DNA of 16,595 nt. It comes from Planctomycetia bacterium. Lineage in GTDB: Bacteria > Planctomycetota > Phycisphaerae > Phycisphaerales > SM1A02. This document shows positions 1 to 6,415 of the stretch, one piece after another. Position 1 is the stretch's first letter. The number at the start of each line of letters is the position of its first letter. The notes under the pieces are model-generated. The model saw only the letters and a program-made list of their open reading frames with translations, had not been told where the DNA came from and did not search any database. The stretch is from the NCBI GenBank assembly GCA_005799475.1, contig SYGQ01000129.1:1-16595 (forward strand), read 5' to 3'. The translations under genes were made by a program, and so were the position numbers.

Positions 1-66
1 CCGCCCATGCCGCCCATCCCACCCATGCCACCCATGCCACCCATGCCGCCCATCCCACCCATGCCG
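1..66 (-). repeat. Tandem 9-bp repeat encoding the GroEL GGM tail
   Basis: Seven near-identical 9-bp units of the type CC(G/A)CCCAT(G/C) run in tandem from the window edge. Read on the minus strand they encode Gly-Gly-Met repeats at the GroEL C-terminus and probably continue beyond the window. The units differ mainly in third codon positions (GGC, GGT, GGG), so the peptide is conserved more tightly than the DNA. GroEL tails of this kind are flexible and line the cavity floor. Directly before the repeat, the codons at about 65-88 encode a histidine-rich stretch. Confidence 0.9.
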
Positions 67-1688
67 TGGTCATGGCCGTGGCCGCCCTTGGCTTCTTCCT
101 TGGGCTTGGGAGTTTCGGTGATGGTGGAGTCGGTGACGAGCAGCAGCGACGCGACGCTCGCGGCGTTCTGCAGTGCCGCGCGGTCGACCTTCGCCGGGGT
201 GATGACGCCTTGCTTGAGGAGGTCGCCGTATGAACGGGTGAGGGCATTGAAGCCTTCTGCGCCCTTCATCGCCGCGACCTTGGCGACGACGACGCTGCCC
301 TTCTCACCGGCGTTTTCGGCGATGGTGCGCAGCGGAACCGCGAGCGCGTCCGCCACAGCATCAATGCCGAGGGCCTCGTCGGTGGTGCAGTCGGCCTTCA
401 GCGCCTTGAGCGTCGAGATGGCGCGGATGAATGAGACGCCGCCGCCGGCGACGACGCCCTCAGTCACTGCAGCGCGCGTGGCGTGCAGTGCGTCTTCGAC
501 GCGACCCTTCTTCTCCTTGAGCTCCGTTTCGCTGGAGGCGCCGACCTTGATCTGTGCGATGCCGCCCGCGAGTTTGGCGAGCCGCTCTTGGAGCTTCTCG
601 CGGTCATAGTCCGAGTCGGTCTTCTCGATTTCGGCACGGATCTGGGCGCAGCGACCCTGAATGGACTTCGTGCTGCCGGCGCCTTCGACGACCGTCGTAT
701 TGTCGCCGTCGATGGAGATCTTCTTCGCCTGCCCGAGCTGCGAGATCGCGACCTTGTCGAGGTCGATGCCGAGGTCCTTCATGATGGCGTGGGCGCCAGT
801 CAGAATCGCGAGGTCTTCAAGCATGGCCTTGCGTCGGTCGCCGTAGCCAGGCGCCTTCACAGCGCACACATTGAGGACGCCGCGCATCTTGTTGATGACG
901 AGCGTGGAGAGCGCTTCGCCGGTGACATCTTCGGCGATGATCAGGAGGGGCTTCTTTGCTTCCATGACCTTCTCAAGGAAGGGCACGAGCTTGGTGATCG
1001 AGTCGATCTTGTCTTCGTGGATGAGGATGAGCGCTTTCTCAAACTCGACCGTCATCTTTTCGGTGTCGGTGACGAAGTTGGCGCTGAGGTAGCCGCGGTC
1101 GAACCGCATGCCCTCCACAACATCGACGATTGTTTCGCGACCCTTGCCCTCTTCGACGGTGATGACCCCGTCCTTGCCGACCTTCTCGAAGGCCTCCGCC
1201 ATGATTTTTCCGACCTCCGGGTCGTTGTTGGCGCTGATGGTCGCGACGCTTTCAATGCCACCGTCAATGTTGGCGACGGGCTTCGACTGCGATGCAATGG
1301 ATTCCGTGACGCGCCCGACGGCCTTGCGCATGCCGCGCACGAGGGCATTGGCGTCGGCGCCAGCGGCAATGGACTTGAGACCACTGCGGAAGAGCGCCTC
1401 GGCGAGCACGGTTGCCGTCGTGGTGCCGTCGCCGGCATCATCCGAAGTCTTGCTTGCGGCCTCTTTCACAAGCTTGGCACCTAGGTTCTCGACCTTGTCC
1501 CGGAGTTCGATCTCTTCGGCGACCGTGACGCCGTCCTTGGTGACGCTTGGTCCTCCCCAGCTCTTGTCGAGGACGGCGTTCCGGCCGCGCGGGCCGAGGG
1601 TGCTCTTGACGGCCGCGGTGAGTTTTTCAACCCCGGCGAGAAGGCGCTTGCGGGCTTGGGTATCGAATGTAAGGTCCTTGACGGCCAT
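1..1688 (-). CDS. groEL: Chaperonin GroEL (Hsp60), C-terminal end cut by the window edge
   Basis: ATP-driven cytosolic folding chaperonin that forms double heptameric rings and normally works with GroES. About 562 codons are present, close to full length (usual 540-550), and the stop lies outside the window. Visible signatures are GRNAVLDKSWGGPSVTKDG near residues 36-53, the nucleotide-binding GDGTTT at 86-91, KPLLIIAEDV and KAPGYGDRRKAML in the apical domain, and VEDALHATRAAV followed by VAGGG, which carries the catalytic aspartate equivalent to E. coli D398. The tail is unusual: a GHGHDHG segment leads into at least six GGM units. The ATG at 1688 is supported by a GGAG box 7 nt upstream. 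There is no groES directly upstream; the neighbour on that side is an unrelated membrane protein. This may be one of several groEL copies, as is common in planctomycetes (inference). Confidence 0.97.
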   Translation of the reverse strand, partial: MAVKDLTFDTQARKRLLAGVEKLTAAVKSTLGPRGRNAVLDKSWGGPSVTKDGVTVAEEIELRDKVENLGAKLVKEAASKTSDDAGDGTTTATVLAEALFRSGLKSIAAGADANALVRGMRKAVGRVTESIASQSKPVANIDGGIESVATISANNDPEVGKIMAEAFEKVGKDGVITVEEGKGRETIVDVVEGMRFDRGYLSANFVTDTEKMTVEFEKALILIHEDKIDSITKLVPFLEKVMEAKKPLLIIAEDVTGEALSTLVINKMRGVLNVCAVKAPGYGDRRKAMLEDLAILTGAHAIMKDLGIDLDKVAISQLGQAKKISIDGDNTTVVEGAGSTKSIQGRCAQIRAEIEKTDSDYDREKLQERLAKLAGGIAQIKVGASSETELKEKKGRVEDALHATRAAVTEGVVAGGGVSFIRAISTLKALKADCTTDEALGIDAVADALAVPLRTIAENAGEKGSVVVAKVAAMKGAEGFNALTRSYGDLLKQGVITPAKVDRAALQNAASVASLLLVTDSTITETPKPKEEAKGGHGHDHGMGGMGGMGGMGGMGGMGGMG

Positions 1689-1695
1689 GGGGTTT

Positions 1696-1699
1696 CTCC
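1696..1699 (-). promoter_or_regulatory. Shine-Dalgarno site of groEL
   Basis: GGAG on the minus strand sits 7 nt before the groEL ATG, with further purine-rich sequence just upstream. It fixes the start codon and shows that groEL is translated from a leadered transcript, unlike the genes at the divergent spacers of this window. Confidence 0.75.
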
Positions 1700-1786
1700 G
1701 GAGGGAGGTGGGCTCTGATCTGGATTGATGACGAGTGAGGCGCCGTTAGAGCAAATGTTGTGCCACGGCGGCCTGAACCGAAAAAC

Positions 1787-1816
1787 GAGTACTCAGTCCT
1801 ATAACTGACTCAATTG
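1787..1816 (-). promoter_or_regulatory. Palindrome cluster upstream of groEL, possible operator
   Basis: Within the 154-bp gap between groEL and the membrane-protein gene lies an AT-richer block. It contains the 8-bp palindrome GAGTACTC (1787-1794), the overlapping inverted repeat TCAGT-N6-ACTGA (1793-1808) and a CAATTG palindrome (1811-1816). On the minus strand TGAGT occurs twice, 17 nt apart. It matches neither CIRCE (TTAGCACTC-N9-GAGTGCTAA) nor the spacing of the HspR/HAIR box, although the TTGAGT half resembles a HAIR half-site. No convincing -35/-10 pair was found, so the groEL promoter itself is not located. A regulatory role is inferred from position only. Confidence 0.3.
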
Positions 1817-1842
1817 CAGTATCCGCACGACAGTTTTCCCCT

Positions 1843-2757
1843 TCAGTTGATCGACTCGCCTGGGTCTTCATCGCGCCTGACATGCACGACCGTCGAAAGC
1901 GCAGGTGGGGGAGCCACGAGAGCGCGTGCGATCCACCAGCAGTTGGCGACGAGGTAGAGGACCCCGAGCGTCAGGACGGCCGCGCTCGTGATGGCAACGA
2001 CGCTCGCGCTGAGTGCGAGCATTTCATATCCCAAGCTCGGGAGGATTCGCGCGGCGAGTGCCGTGACGAGAAAGAGCGCGGCGGCGATCGCGAGTGCTTC
2101 GGTGGATTGCTGCGCGTGTGCGGCAACTCGGTAGCGGCGGCAGCGCTGCCCAAGAACCCCGAGTACCCGGCGCACACCGATGGCGGCGATTGAGCCGCCA
2201 ATGATCTCGACCGCGAGGCACGCGAAAGAAATCCCTGGCGCGGCCATTCCGACAGTCGCTTCGAGCCGGAACGCGAAGGCCACGAAGTGAATGGCGCAGC
2301 CCACTACCCACATGCCGCCTCCGAAGACCATCCAGCGACCTGCCCTCCCCATCTCGCACGCGAGCACTCGATCGTCGCGGCGCGCGAGTTGGAAGAACCC
2401 CACGGCGACAAGCAGCGCACCAATGAATGCGATCGCAGCAGCCCACTGGTCAGCGAGTTTGATCGCATCGCTCGGAGCCGCGCCAACGACGGCGGCAGCA
2501 ACTCGACCCGACAGTGGGGCGATCGTGGCAATCGTCCACACGAGCGTGCCCAAAGCCATTGCTTGCAATGCGTACGCGAGCCGAACCGGATGGGCGGGTC
2601 GTGCGAGCCGCTGGCTCGGCATGTCGAGCGTCTCAGCGAGCGACCGCATTGTCGGCATCGCGCACTCGGGGCAGGTGCCCTTCACCGACGCGCCGCGAAG
2701 GCTCGTGGCGCAGCGGATGCACTTGAGATCATGTGTGACGGCGACAAGTCCACCCAC
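1843..2757 (-). CDS. Zinc-ribbon multi-pass membrane protein of unknown function
   Basis: I do not recognise a named family. From the GTG at 2757 the product has 304 residues. An N-terminal zinc ribbon has cysteine pairs CIRC (13-16) and CPEC (29-32) around an SLRG segment, resembling the C..CGYDLRG...CPECG ribbon found on many planctomycete membrane proteins. About six hydrophobic segments follow, for example LGTLVWTIATIAPLSG, AAIAFIGALLVAVGFF, MVFGGGMWVVGCAIHF, ALAIAAALFLVTALAA and the last near LTLGVLYLVANCWW. An upstream in-frame ATG at 2814 would overlap the divergent moxR-type start. I prefer GTG 2757 because it leaves a 25-bp spacer and has a TACGCT box 8 nt upstream. It lies on the same strand as groEL, 154 bp upstream of it, so it is probably a separate transcription unit. 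Role unknown. Confidence 0.75.
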   Translation of the reverse strand: MGGLVAVTHDLKCIRCATSLRGASVKGTCPECAMPTMRSLAETLDMPSQRLARPAHPVRLAYALQAMALGTLVWTIATIAPLSGRVAAAVVGAAPSDAIKLADQWAAAIAFIGALLVAVGFFQLARRDDRVLACEMGRAGRWMVFGGGMWVVGCAIHFVAFAFRLEATVGMAAPGISFACLAVEIIGGSIAAIGVRRVLGVLGQRCRRYRVAAHAQQSTEALAIAAALFLVTALAARILPSLGYEMLALSASVVAITSAAVLTLGVLYLVANCWWIARALVAPPPALSTVVHVRRDEDPGESIN

Positions 2758-2765
2758 GGCGGACG

Positions 2766-2775
2766 AGCGTATCCT
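2766..2775. promoter_or_regulatory. Back-to-back -10 boxes for divergent leaderless starts (membrane protein / MoxR)
   Basis: AGCGTATCCT fits ANNNTANNNT. On the plus strand TATCCT (2770-2775) ends 7 nt before the MoxR ATG. On the minus strand TACGCT (2771-2766) ends 8 nt before the membrane-protein GTG. The two boxes share the central TA. There is no Shine-Dalgarno site before either start, and no clear -35 hexamer was found. A TANNNT box 6-8 nt before the start is the known signature of leaderless transcripts. That the boxes are used is inferred from the same arrangement recurring at 4317-4326 and 11628-11637. Confidence 0.6.
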
Positions 2776-2782
2776 CGCCTCG

Positions 2783-3709
2783 ATGGGGAAGATCGCCGCG
2801 CTCAAACGCAACATTAGGTCCGTCTACCTCGGGAACGCCTCCGCAGTCGATCGATTGGTCGTCTGCCTCTTGGCTCGCGGCCATGTCCTTTTCGAAGATG
2901 TGCCCGGCGTAGGAAAGACGGTGCTTGCGCAGGCCCTCGCCCGGAGCGTCAAGTGTTCGTTCGGGCGAATCCAGTGCACGCCGGACTTGCTTCCGTCTGA
3001 CATCACCGGGGTCGCGCTCTATCAACGCGATTCGGGCGAGTTCAAGTTTCGCCGCGGGCCGGTGTTCGCCAACATCGTGCTCGCCGACGAGATCACGCGC
3101 GCCACGCCGCGGACGCAGTCGGCGCTCCTTGAGGCGATGGCTGAGGGCACCGTGAGCGCGGAGGGCGAAGTCCACCGCTTGCCGTCGCCATTCATTGTCG
3201 TCGCGACACAGAATCCGCACGAGTTCGAGGGCACCTACCTCTTGCCCGAGAACCAACTCGACAGGTTTCTCATGCGCTTCGAGCTCGGGTACCCGACCGC
3301 AACCGACGAGTCGCGGATCATCTTGCAGCAGCCCGCCCGCGTCGCCCTGCAGGCGCTCACACCGGTCATGGATGGCGACGATGTGCTCGCGCTCCAAGCC
3401 GAGGTCGACGCGGTGCATATCGACCAGACGCTCGTGGACTTCATCATCGCGATCGTCCATGCCACGCGCGATCACCCAGAACTTGAACTCGGGGTCAGTC
3501 CCCGTGGGGCTCTTGCGCTCTCGCAGGCCGCGCGCGCGTCGGCTCGCTGCGCGGATCGCGCCTTCGTCGTGCCCGAAGACATCGTCGATCATGTGCTTCC
3601 CGTATGCGCGCATCGTGTCGTGCCGCGTGCGCCCGGGTCTGCGGACGCGACGCTCGTGGCAGGGCGCATCCTGCGCGAGTTGCTCGATCGGGTGCCGAGC
3701 CCGGTGTAA
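2783..3709 (+). CDS. MoxR-family AAA+ ATPase
   Basis: Cytosolic AAA+ ATPase of 308 residues, the usual MoxR length. MoxR proteins act as chaperone-like remodelers, often of von Willebrand factor A domain partners. Visible are the Walker A motif in DVPGVGKTV (39-47), the family segment PDLLPSDITG (67-76), Walker B in IVLADEI (98-104) followed by RATPRTQSALLEAM, sensor 1 ATQNP (141-145), LPENQLDRFLMR (154-165) and the sensor 2 region GVSPRGALAL. The frame stays open upstream to 2291, but homology begins at MGKIAALKRN, so ATG 2783 is the start; it has no Shine-Dalgarno site and a TATCCT box 7 nt upstream. The usual partners (DUF58 and VWA-domain proteins) are not adjacent; the gene faces a zinc-ribbon membrane protein and converges on a small membrane-anchored protein. 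Its substrate here is unknown. Confidence 0.93.
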   Translation: MGKIAALKRNIRSVYLGNASAVDRLVVCLLARGHVLFEDVPGVGKTVLAQALARSVKCSFGRIQCTPDLLPSDITGVALYQRDSGEFKFRRGPVFANIVLADEITRATPRTQSALLEAMAEGTVSAEGEVHRLPSPFIVVATQNPHEFEGTYLLPENQLDRFLMRFELGYPTATDESRIILQQPARVALQALTPVMDGDDVLALQAEVDAVHIDQTLVDFIIAIVHATRDHPELELGVSPRGALALSQAARASARCADRAFVVPEDIVDHVLPVCAHRVVPRAPGSADATLVAGRILRELLDRVPSPV

Positions 3710-3731
3710 TCGTCCGCGGCGCCACCGGGTT
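3698..3731. terminator. Inverted repeat at the convergent junction after the MoxR gene
   Basis: CCCGGTG (3700-3706) and CACCGGG (3723-3729) form a perfect 7-bp stem, extended to 9 bp by a G-T and an A-T pair, around a 16-nt loop. The left arm covers the last codons of the MoxR gene, and the right arm lies just past the stop of the convergent gene at 3737. There is no T-tract, so it is not a classic intrinsic terminator. Its place between two convergent stops suggests a two-way terminator or transcript-end stabiliser. Confidence 0.45.
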
Positions 3732-3736
3732 GAGGG

Positions 3737-4309
3737 TCACAGCAGTTTCAGCGATGGTCGCTCACTCGCGACGGCGCGCCAGATGATGCGCACGATCCGC
3801 CATGAGCCGTCGCTCTGCCTGGCGACCTCGAAGGTCCATTGCGTGGGGACAGTCCCGAGGCTCGACGCGGTGCGCGTGCGGCAGGTGATGTCGACACTGG
3901 CGAGGCCATCGCCAAGCGTCCGAGCATCGATCGTCCAGATGGAGTTCTCCTCAATGCGGTGACGGCCCGCGAATGAGTCAAAGGCCCGTTCGATGTGCGC
4001 GCGGTCGTCCCCAGGAGCGTCGCGCGATCCCATGTGGATGGTCGCATCGGCGGAGAGCAGCGCCTTGGCCGCGCGAATGCTTCCCGCCTCAGCCGCTTCG
4101 ACGAGCGCACGAACCGTTCGAAGCCCCTGATCGGCCGGCGTCTCGATGAGCCAGCTCGCGATCGCGACGCCGATCGCCGCCAGCGCGCACACCGGAGCGA
4201 GCGATGCCGTGATGAGCGAACCACGCCGCGCGCCGACGATCCAGAGCACGATGCCGACACTCAAGAGCACCAGCGTGATCGAAACGGGATGCTCACTGAC
4301 GAACACCAT
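3737..4309 (-). CDS. Membrane-anchored protein with a possible NTF2/SnoaL-like domain
   Basis: Not a named family. The 190-residue product begins with two hydrophobic helices (roughly residues 9-26, LVLLSVGIVLWIVG, and 32-54, ending in AAIGVAIASWLI), so it is probably anchored in the inner membrane. The soluble remainder (about 60-190) has the pattern of an NTF2-like fold: a helix with ALVEAAEAGSIRAAKALLS, a short ATIHMGSRDA segment, IERAFDSFAGRH, and late beta strands ending in TQWTFEVARQSDGSWRIVRI, which resembles the final strand pair of SnoaL/DUF4440 proteins. No catalytic set can be named. It is convergent with the MoxR gene and divergent from the Lon-domain gene. The ATG at 4309 has no clear Shine-Dalgarno site and a TACGCT box 7 nt upstream. 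The fold assignment is tentative. Confidence 0.7.
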   Translation of the reverse strand: MVFVSEHPVSITLVLLSVGIVLWIVGARRGSLITASLAPVCALAAIGVAIASWLIETPADQGLRTVRALVEAAEAGSIRAAKALLSADATIHMGSRDAPGDDRAHIERAFDSFAGRHRIEENSIWTIDARTLGDGLASVDITCRTRTASSLGTVPTQWTFEVARQSDGSWRIVRIIWRAVASERPSLKLL

Positions 4310-4316
4310 CTCGTCA

Positions 4317-4326
4317 AGCGTAGGGT
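4317..4326. promoter_or_regulatory. Back-to-back -10 boxes for divergent leaderless starts (NTF2-like / Lon-domain)
   Basis: AGCGTAGGGT has the same ANNNTANNNT form as the spacer at 2766, with an identical minus half. TACGCT on the minus strand (4322-4317) ends 7 nt before the ATG at 4309. TAGGGT on the plus strand (4321-4326) ends 6 nt before the ATG at 4333. Its AGGG could also serve as a weak Shine-Dalgarno site. A second plus-strand box, TAGCAT (4338-4343), ends 7 nt before an alternative ATG at 4351. Use in vivo is inferred. Confidence 0.55.
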
Positions 4327-4332
4327 CGGCGG

Positions 4333-5058
4333 ATGCCTAGCATTGGGCGAATGTCGGAGACCGTTGCGCTCAACTTCGGCGAGCCCATGGCCATCTTCCC
4401 GCTGCCGGGAGTGGTGATGTTGCCACACGCCGCGCTGCCTCTGCACATCTTTGAGCCGCGCTATCAGCAGATGGTTGCAGACGCCATCGGCGACGGCGAC
4501 TCGCCCCCCAACCCCATCGTTATCGCGTCGATCCATCCGGATGCCAACCCCACGGATGCGACGCCGCCACTGCGCGAAGCGGTCTGCGTGGGGCACATCG
4601 TGCGGCATCACCGCCGTCACGACGGGACCTTCGACCTTGTGCTGCACGGTCTCTGTCGAGCGGCCATCGAGCGGATCGAACCGCCCACTCAGGATCGTCA
4701 GTACAGCATGGCACACCTGAGGGCGCTCGAGGATCCAACGGCGAAGGTGTCCGGACTCGGCGCCATGCGACGGCAGATGAAGTCGCTCCTGTCGGGCATC
4801 CGGTTGCAGCGACTCCACAGTGTCCGCGCGGTCATGGAGTGGATCGACCGTCCTGAACTCTCCGATCACGGGGCGATCGAGCTCGTGGCGTTCGCGGTGA
4901 TCAAGAACGAGGCCGTCCGCTATCGCGTCCTCGCGGAGCGCGATCCGTACGAGCGCGCACGAATCGTGTGGGCGGATCTTGAGCGAACGGATCGGCTTCT
5001 GGCGAAAGCGCAGCAGCAGGTGGGGGAGGAGCCGCCGCGCGGCGTGACATGGAACTGA
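4333..5058 (+). CDS. Lon N-terminal (substrate-binding) domain protein without protease domain
   Basis: The 241-residue product matches the N-terminal PUA-like domain of Lon protease as a stand-alone protein. The conserved opening IFPLPGVVMLPHAALPLHIF is followed by EPRYQQMV (residues 21-48). VCVGHIVRHHRRHDGTFDLV, a conserved strand pair, follows, then LHGLCRAAIERI, and a helical second half containing RAVMEWIDRPELSD. There is no AAA+ or Ser-Lys protease region, and the length fits the family of lone LonN proteins, whose biochemical role is poorly defined. The start is either ATG 4333 (TAGGGT box 6 nt upstream) or ATG 4351 (TAGCAT box 7 nt upstream); the homology does not decide. The 3' end overlaps the HAD gene by 10 bp, implying translational coupling. 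Confidence 0.88.
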   Translation: MPSIGRMSETVALNFGEPMAIFPLPGVVMLPHAALPLHIFEPRYQQMVADAIGDGDSPPNPIVIASIHPDANPTDATPPLREAVCVGHIVRHHRRHDGTFDLVLHGLCRAAIERIEPPTQDRQYSMAHLRALEDPTAKVSGLGAMRRQMKSLLSGIRLQRLHSVRAVMEWIDRPELSDHGAIELVAFAVIKNEAVRYRVLAERDPYERARIVWADLERTDRLLAKAQQQVGEEPPRGVTWN

Positions 5059-5786
5059 CGCCGACTCGGCCACGCGGCCTCGCCATTTTCGACATCGATG
5101 GAACGCTGACCGAGACGAATGCGCTCGACTCATCGTGCTACGCCAGAGCGATCCAGGAGACCCTTGGCATCGATGGCATCTCGACGGAGTGGGGCTCCTA
5201 CGAACACTCGACTGACACAGGGATTCTCGCCGAGGTCGTGGCCACGAGACTTTCAAGGACGGTCACTGGCCGTGACATTCGCATGGTTCGTGCGCGCTTC
5301 ATCCAGATGATCGACCGCGCGGCAGCGGCTCCGGGCGGCGTCGAAGAAGTCGCGGGCGCCGGGAGGATGATCGATCACCTTGTCGCAGTCGGATGGCGCG
5401 TGGCGGTGGCCACGGGCGGGTGGCGACCGTCGGCGCAGGCGAAACTTCAAGCTGCGGGATTGCGCGTCGATGCTGGCCTTCTTGCCACGGCCGATGACGC
5501 GATCGCGCGCACAGACATCATTCGCTGGGCGATTCGCAGAGCAGTCGGTCGCGCGATCGACCTCGACGCAGGGCCAACTACCATCCCCTGCGTGTATGTG
5601 GGCGACGGTCGTTGGGATGTCGAGGCAGCCCGTGAGTCGGGCTGCGGATTCGTGGGCATCGGTGCTGGCGTGCGCGCGGCGCGCATGCGCGAGGCCGGTG
5701 CGTCTGAGGTGTTGGAGAACTTCCAGGACCTGACGAGATTTGCTGCGGCGATCACGGACGCCGCGATCGCGGAGTGCGCTCAGTGA
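5049..5786 (+). CDS. HAD-superfamily hydrolase, probable phosphatase
   Basis: Cytosolic HAD phosphohydrolase of 245 residues. All four HAD motifs are visible: motif I FDIDGTLTET with nucleophile D15 and acid/base D17, motif II VATGG (120-124), motif III lysine near K132 in AQAKLQAAGL, and motif IV VGDGRWDVEAA (184-194) with metal-binding aspartates. A helical cap lies between motifs I and II, as in phosphoglycolate-phosphatase-like subfamily I enzymes. The substrate cannot be read from the sequence. The start ATG lies inside the last codons of the Lon-domain gene, and the LemA gene begins 20 bp after its stop, so it is the second gene of a compact operon. Confidence 0.9.
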   Translation: MELTPTRPRGLAIFDIDGTLTETNALDSSCYARAIQETLGIDGISTEWGSYEHSTDTGILAEVVATRLSRTVTGRDIRMVRARFIQMIDRAAAAPGGVEEVAGAGRMIDHLVAVGWRVAVATGGWRPSAQAKLQAAGLRVDAGLLATADDAIARTDIIRWAIRRAVGRAIDLDAGPTTIPCVYVGDGRWDVEAARESGCGFVGIGAGVRAARMREAGASEVLENFQDLTRFAAAITDAAIAECAQ

Positions 5787-5791
5787 GCGCG

Positions 5792-5798
5792 AAAGGAG
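5792..5798 (+). promoter_or_regulatory. Shine-Dalgarno site that sets the LemA start
   Basis: AAAGGAG ends 8 nt before ATG 5807 and is one of the strongest ribosome binding sites in the window. It favours ATG 5807 over the in-frame GTG at 5774, which would overlap the HAD gene and add residues before the membrane helix. Confidence 0.75.
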
Positions 5799-5806
5799 TC
5801 GGAACA

Positions 5807-6400
5807 ATGGAAGCAGTGCTCGGACGAATCGGTGGTGTCGGGGTTGTCGTGGCGATCATTGTGGTCATCGCTGTCGTCGCCATCGGCCTCGCGATGTGGG
5901 TGATCGGGATCTACAACTCGTTGCAGAGGCTCCGCGTCGCGACGGAGGCGTCGCTGAGCGGTATCGATGTGCAACTCAAGCGCCGCCACGACCTCATTCC
6001 GAATCTTGTCAGCGTGGTGCAGGGGTACGCCGCGCACGAGAAGGGCACACTCGAAACCGTCATCAAGGCGCGTGCGTCCGCCATGTCGGCCGGAAGTGTT
6101 GGCGAGAAGTCGGCAGCAGAAGGCGCGCTCACCGGCGCGCTCGGGCGACTCCTCGCGATCGCCGAGGCGTATCCCGATCTGAAGGCCAACCAGAACTTCC
6201 TGCAGTTGCAGGGGGAACTTTCGAGCCTCGAGAACGCCATCTCGGTCACGCGCGGGGGCTACAACGCGTCGGCGCAGGGATTCAACGCGACGCTTGCGCA
6301 GTTCCCCACCAACATCATCGGCGGGATCTTCGGCTTCAAGCCCTTCGAGTTCTTCAAGGCCGACGAGGCAAGTCGCGCCGTTCCTGTCGTAAAGTTCTGA
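5807..6400 (+). CDS. LemA family membrane protein
   Basis: The product has 197 residues, the usual LemA length. One N-terminal membrane helix (about 11-35, GVVVAIIVVIAVVAIGLAMW) leads into the LemA signature IYNSLQRL, then the core VQLKRRHDLIPNLV (56-69), VVQGYAAHEKGTLETVIKAR and the LLAIAEAYPDLKANQNFLQL segment (115-134) followed by GELSSLENAI. The end FPTNIIGGIFGF and FKPFEFF is typical. LemA proteins are coiled, membrane-tethered proteins of undefined function; in other bacteria they are often paired with TPM-domain or metalloprotease genes, and none is present here. It lies between the HAD gene and ruvB in an operon-like run. The MoxR ATPase about 2 kb upstream is not in the same transcription unit. 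Confidence 0.95.
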   Translation: MEAVLGRIGGVGVVVAIIVVIAVVAIGLAMWVIGIYNSLQRLRVATEASLSGIDVQLKRRHDLIPNLVSVVQGYAAHEKGTLETVIKARASAMSAGSVGEKSAAEGALTGALGRLLAIAEAYPDLKANQNFLQLQGELSSLENAISVTRGGYNASAQGFNATLAQFPTNIIGGIFGFKPFEFFKADEASRAVPVVKF

Positions 6401-6415
6401 TTCAGCGAGGCACGC

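Noticed and set aside
1..66. CRISPR or structural DNA repeat at the left edge
   Set aside because: The 9-bp units have no spacers and encode the GGM tail of GroEL in frame.
483..1484. Long open frame (333 codons) on the plus strand opposite groEL
   Set aside because: It is the antisense shadow of a clearly conserved groEL in GC-rich DNA, and its translation shows no family signature.
1689..1842. CIRCE operator for groEL
   Set aside because: No TTAGCACTC-N9-GAGTGCTAA or close variant is present; the TTAGAGCAAA at 1746 has no matching second arm.
2758..2775. -35 hexamers for the divergent promoters
   Set aside because: No TTGACA-like hexamer stands 16-19 nt from the TANNNT boxes consistently across the three spacers, so none is claimed.
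2291..2782. N-terminal extension of the MoxR frame by 164 codons
   Set aside because: The extension is antisense to the zinc-ribbon membrane gene, has no MoxR homology, and the family starts at about 2783.
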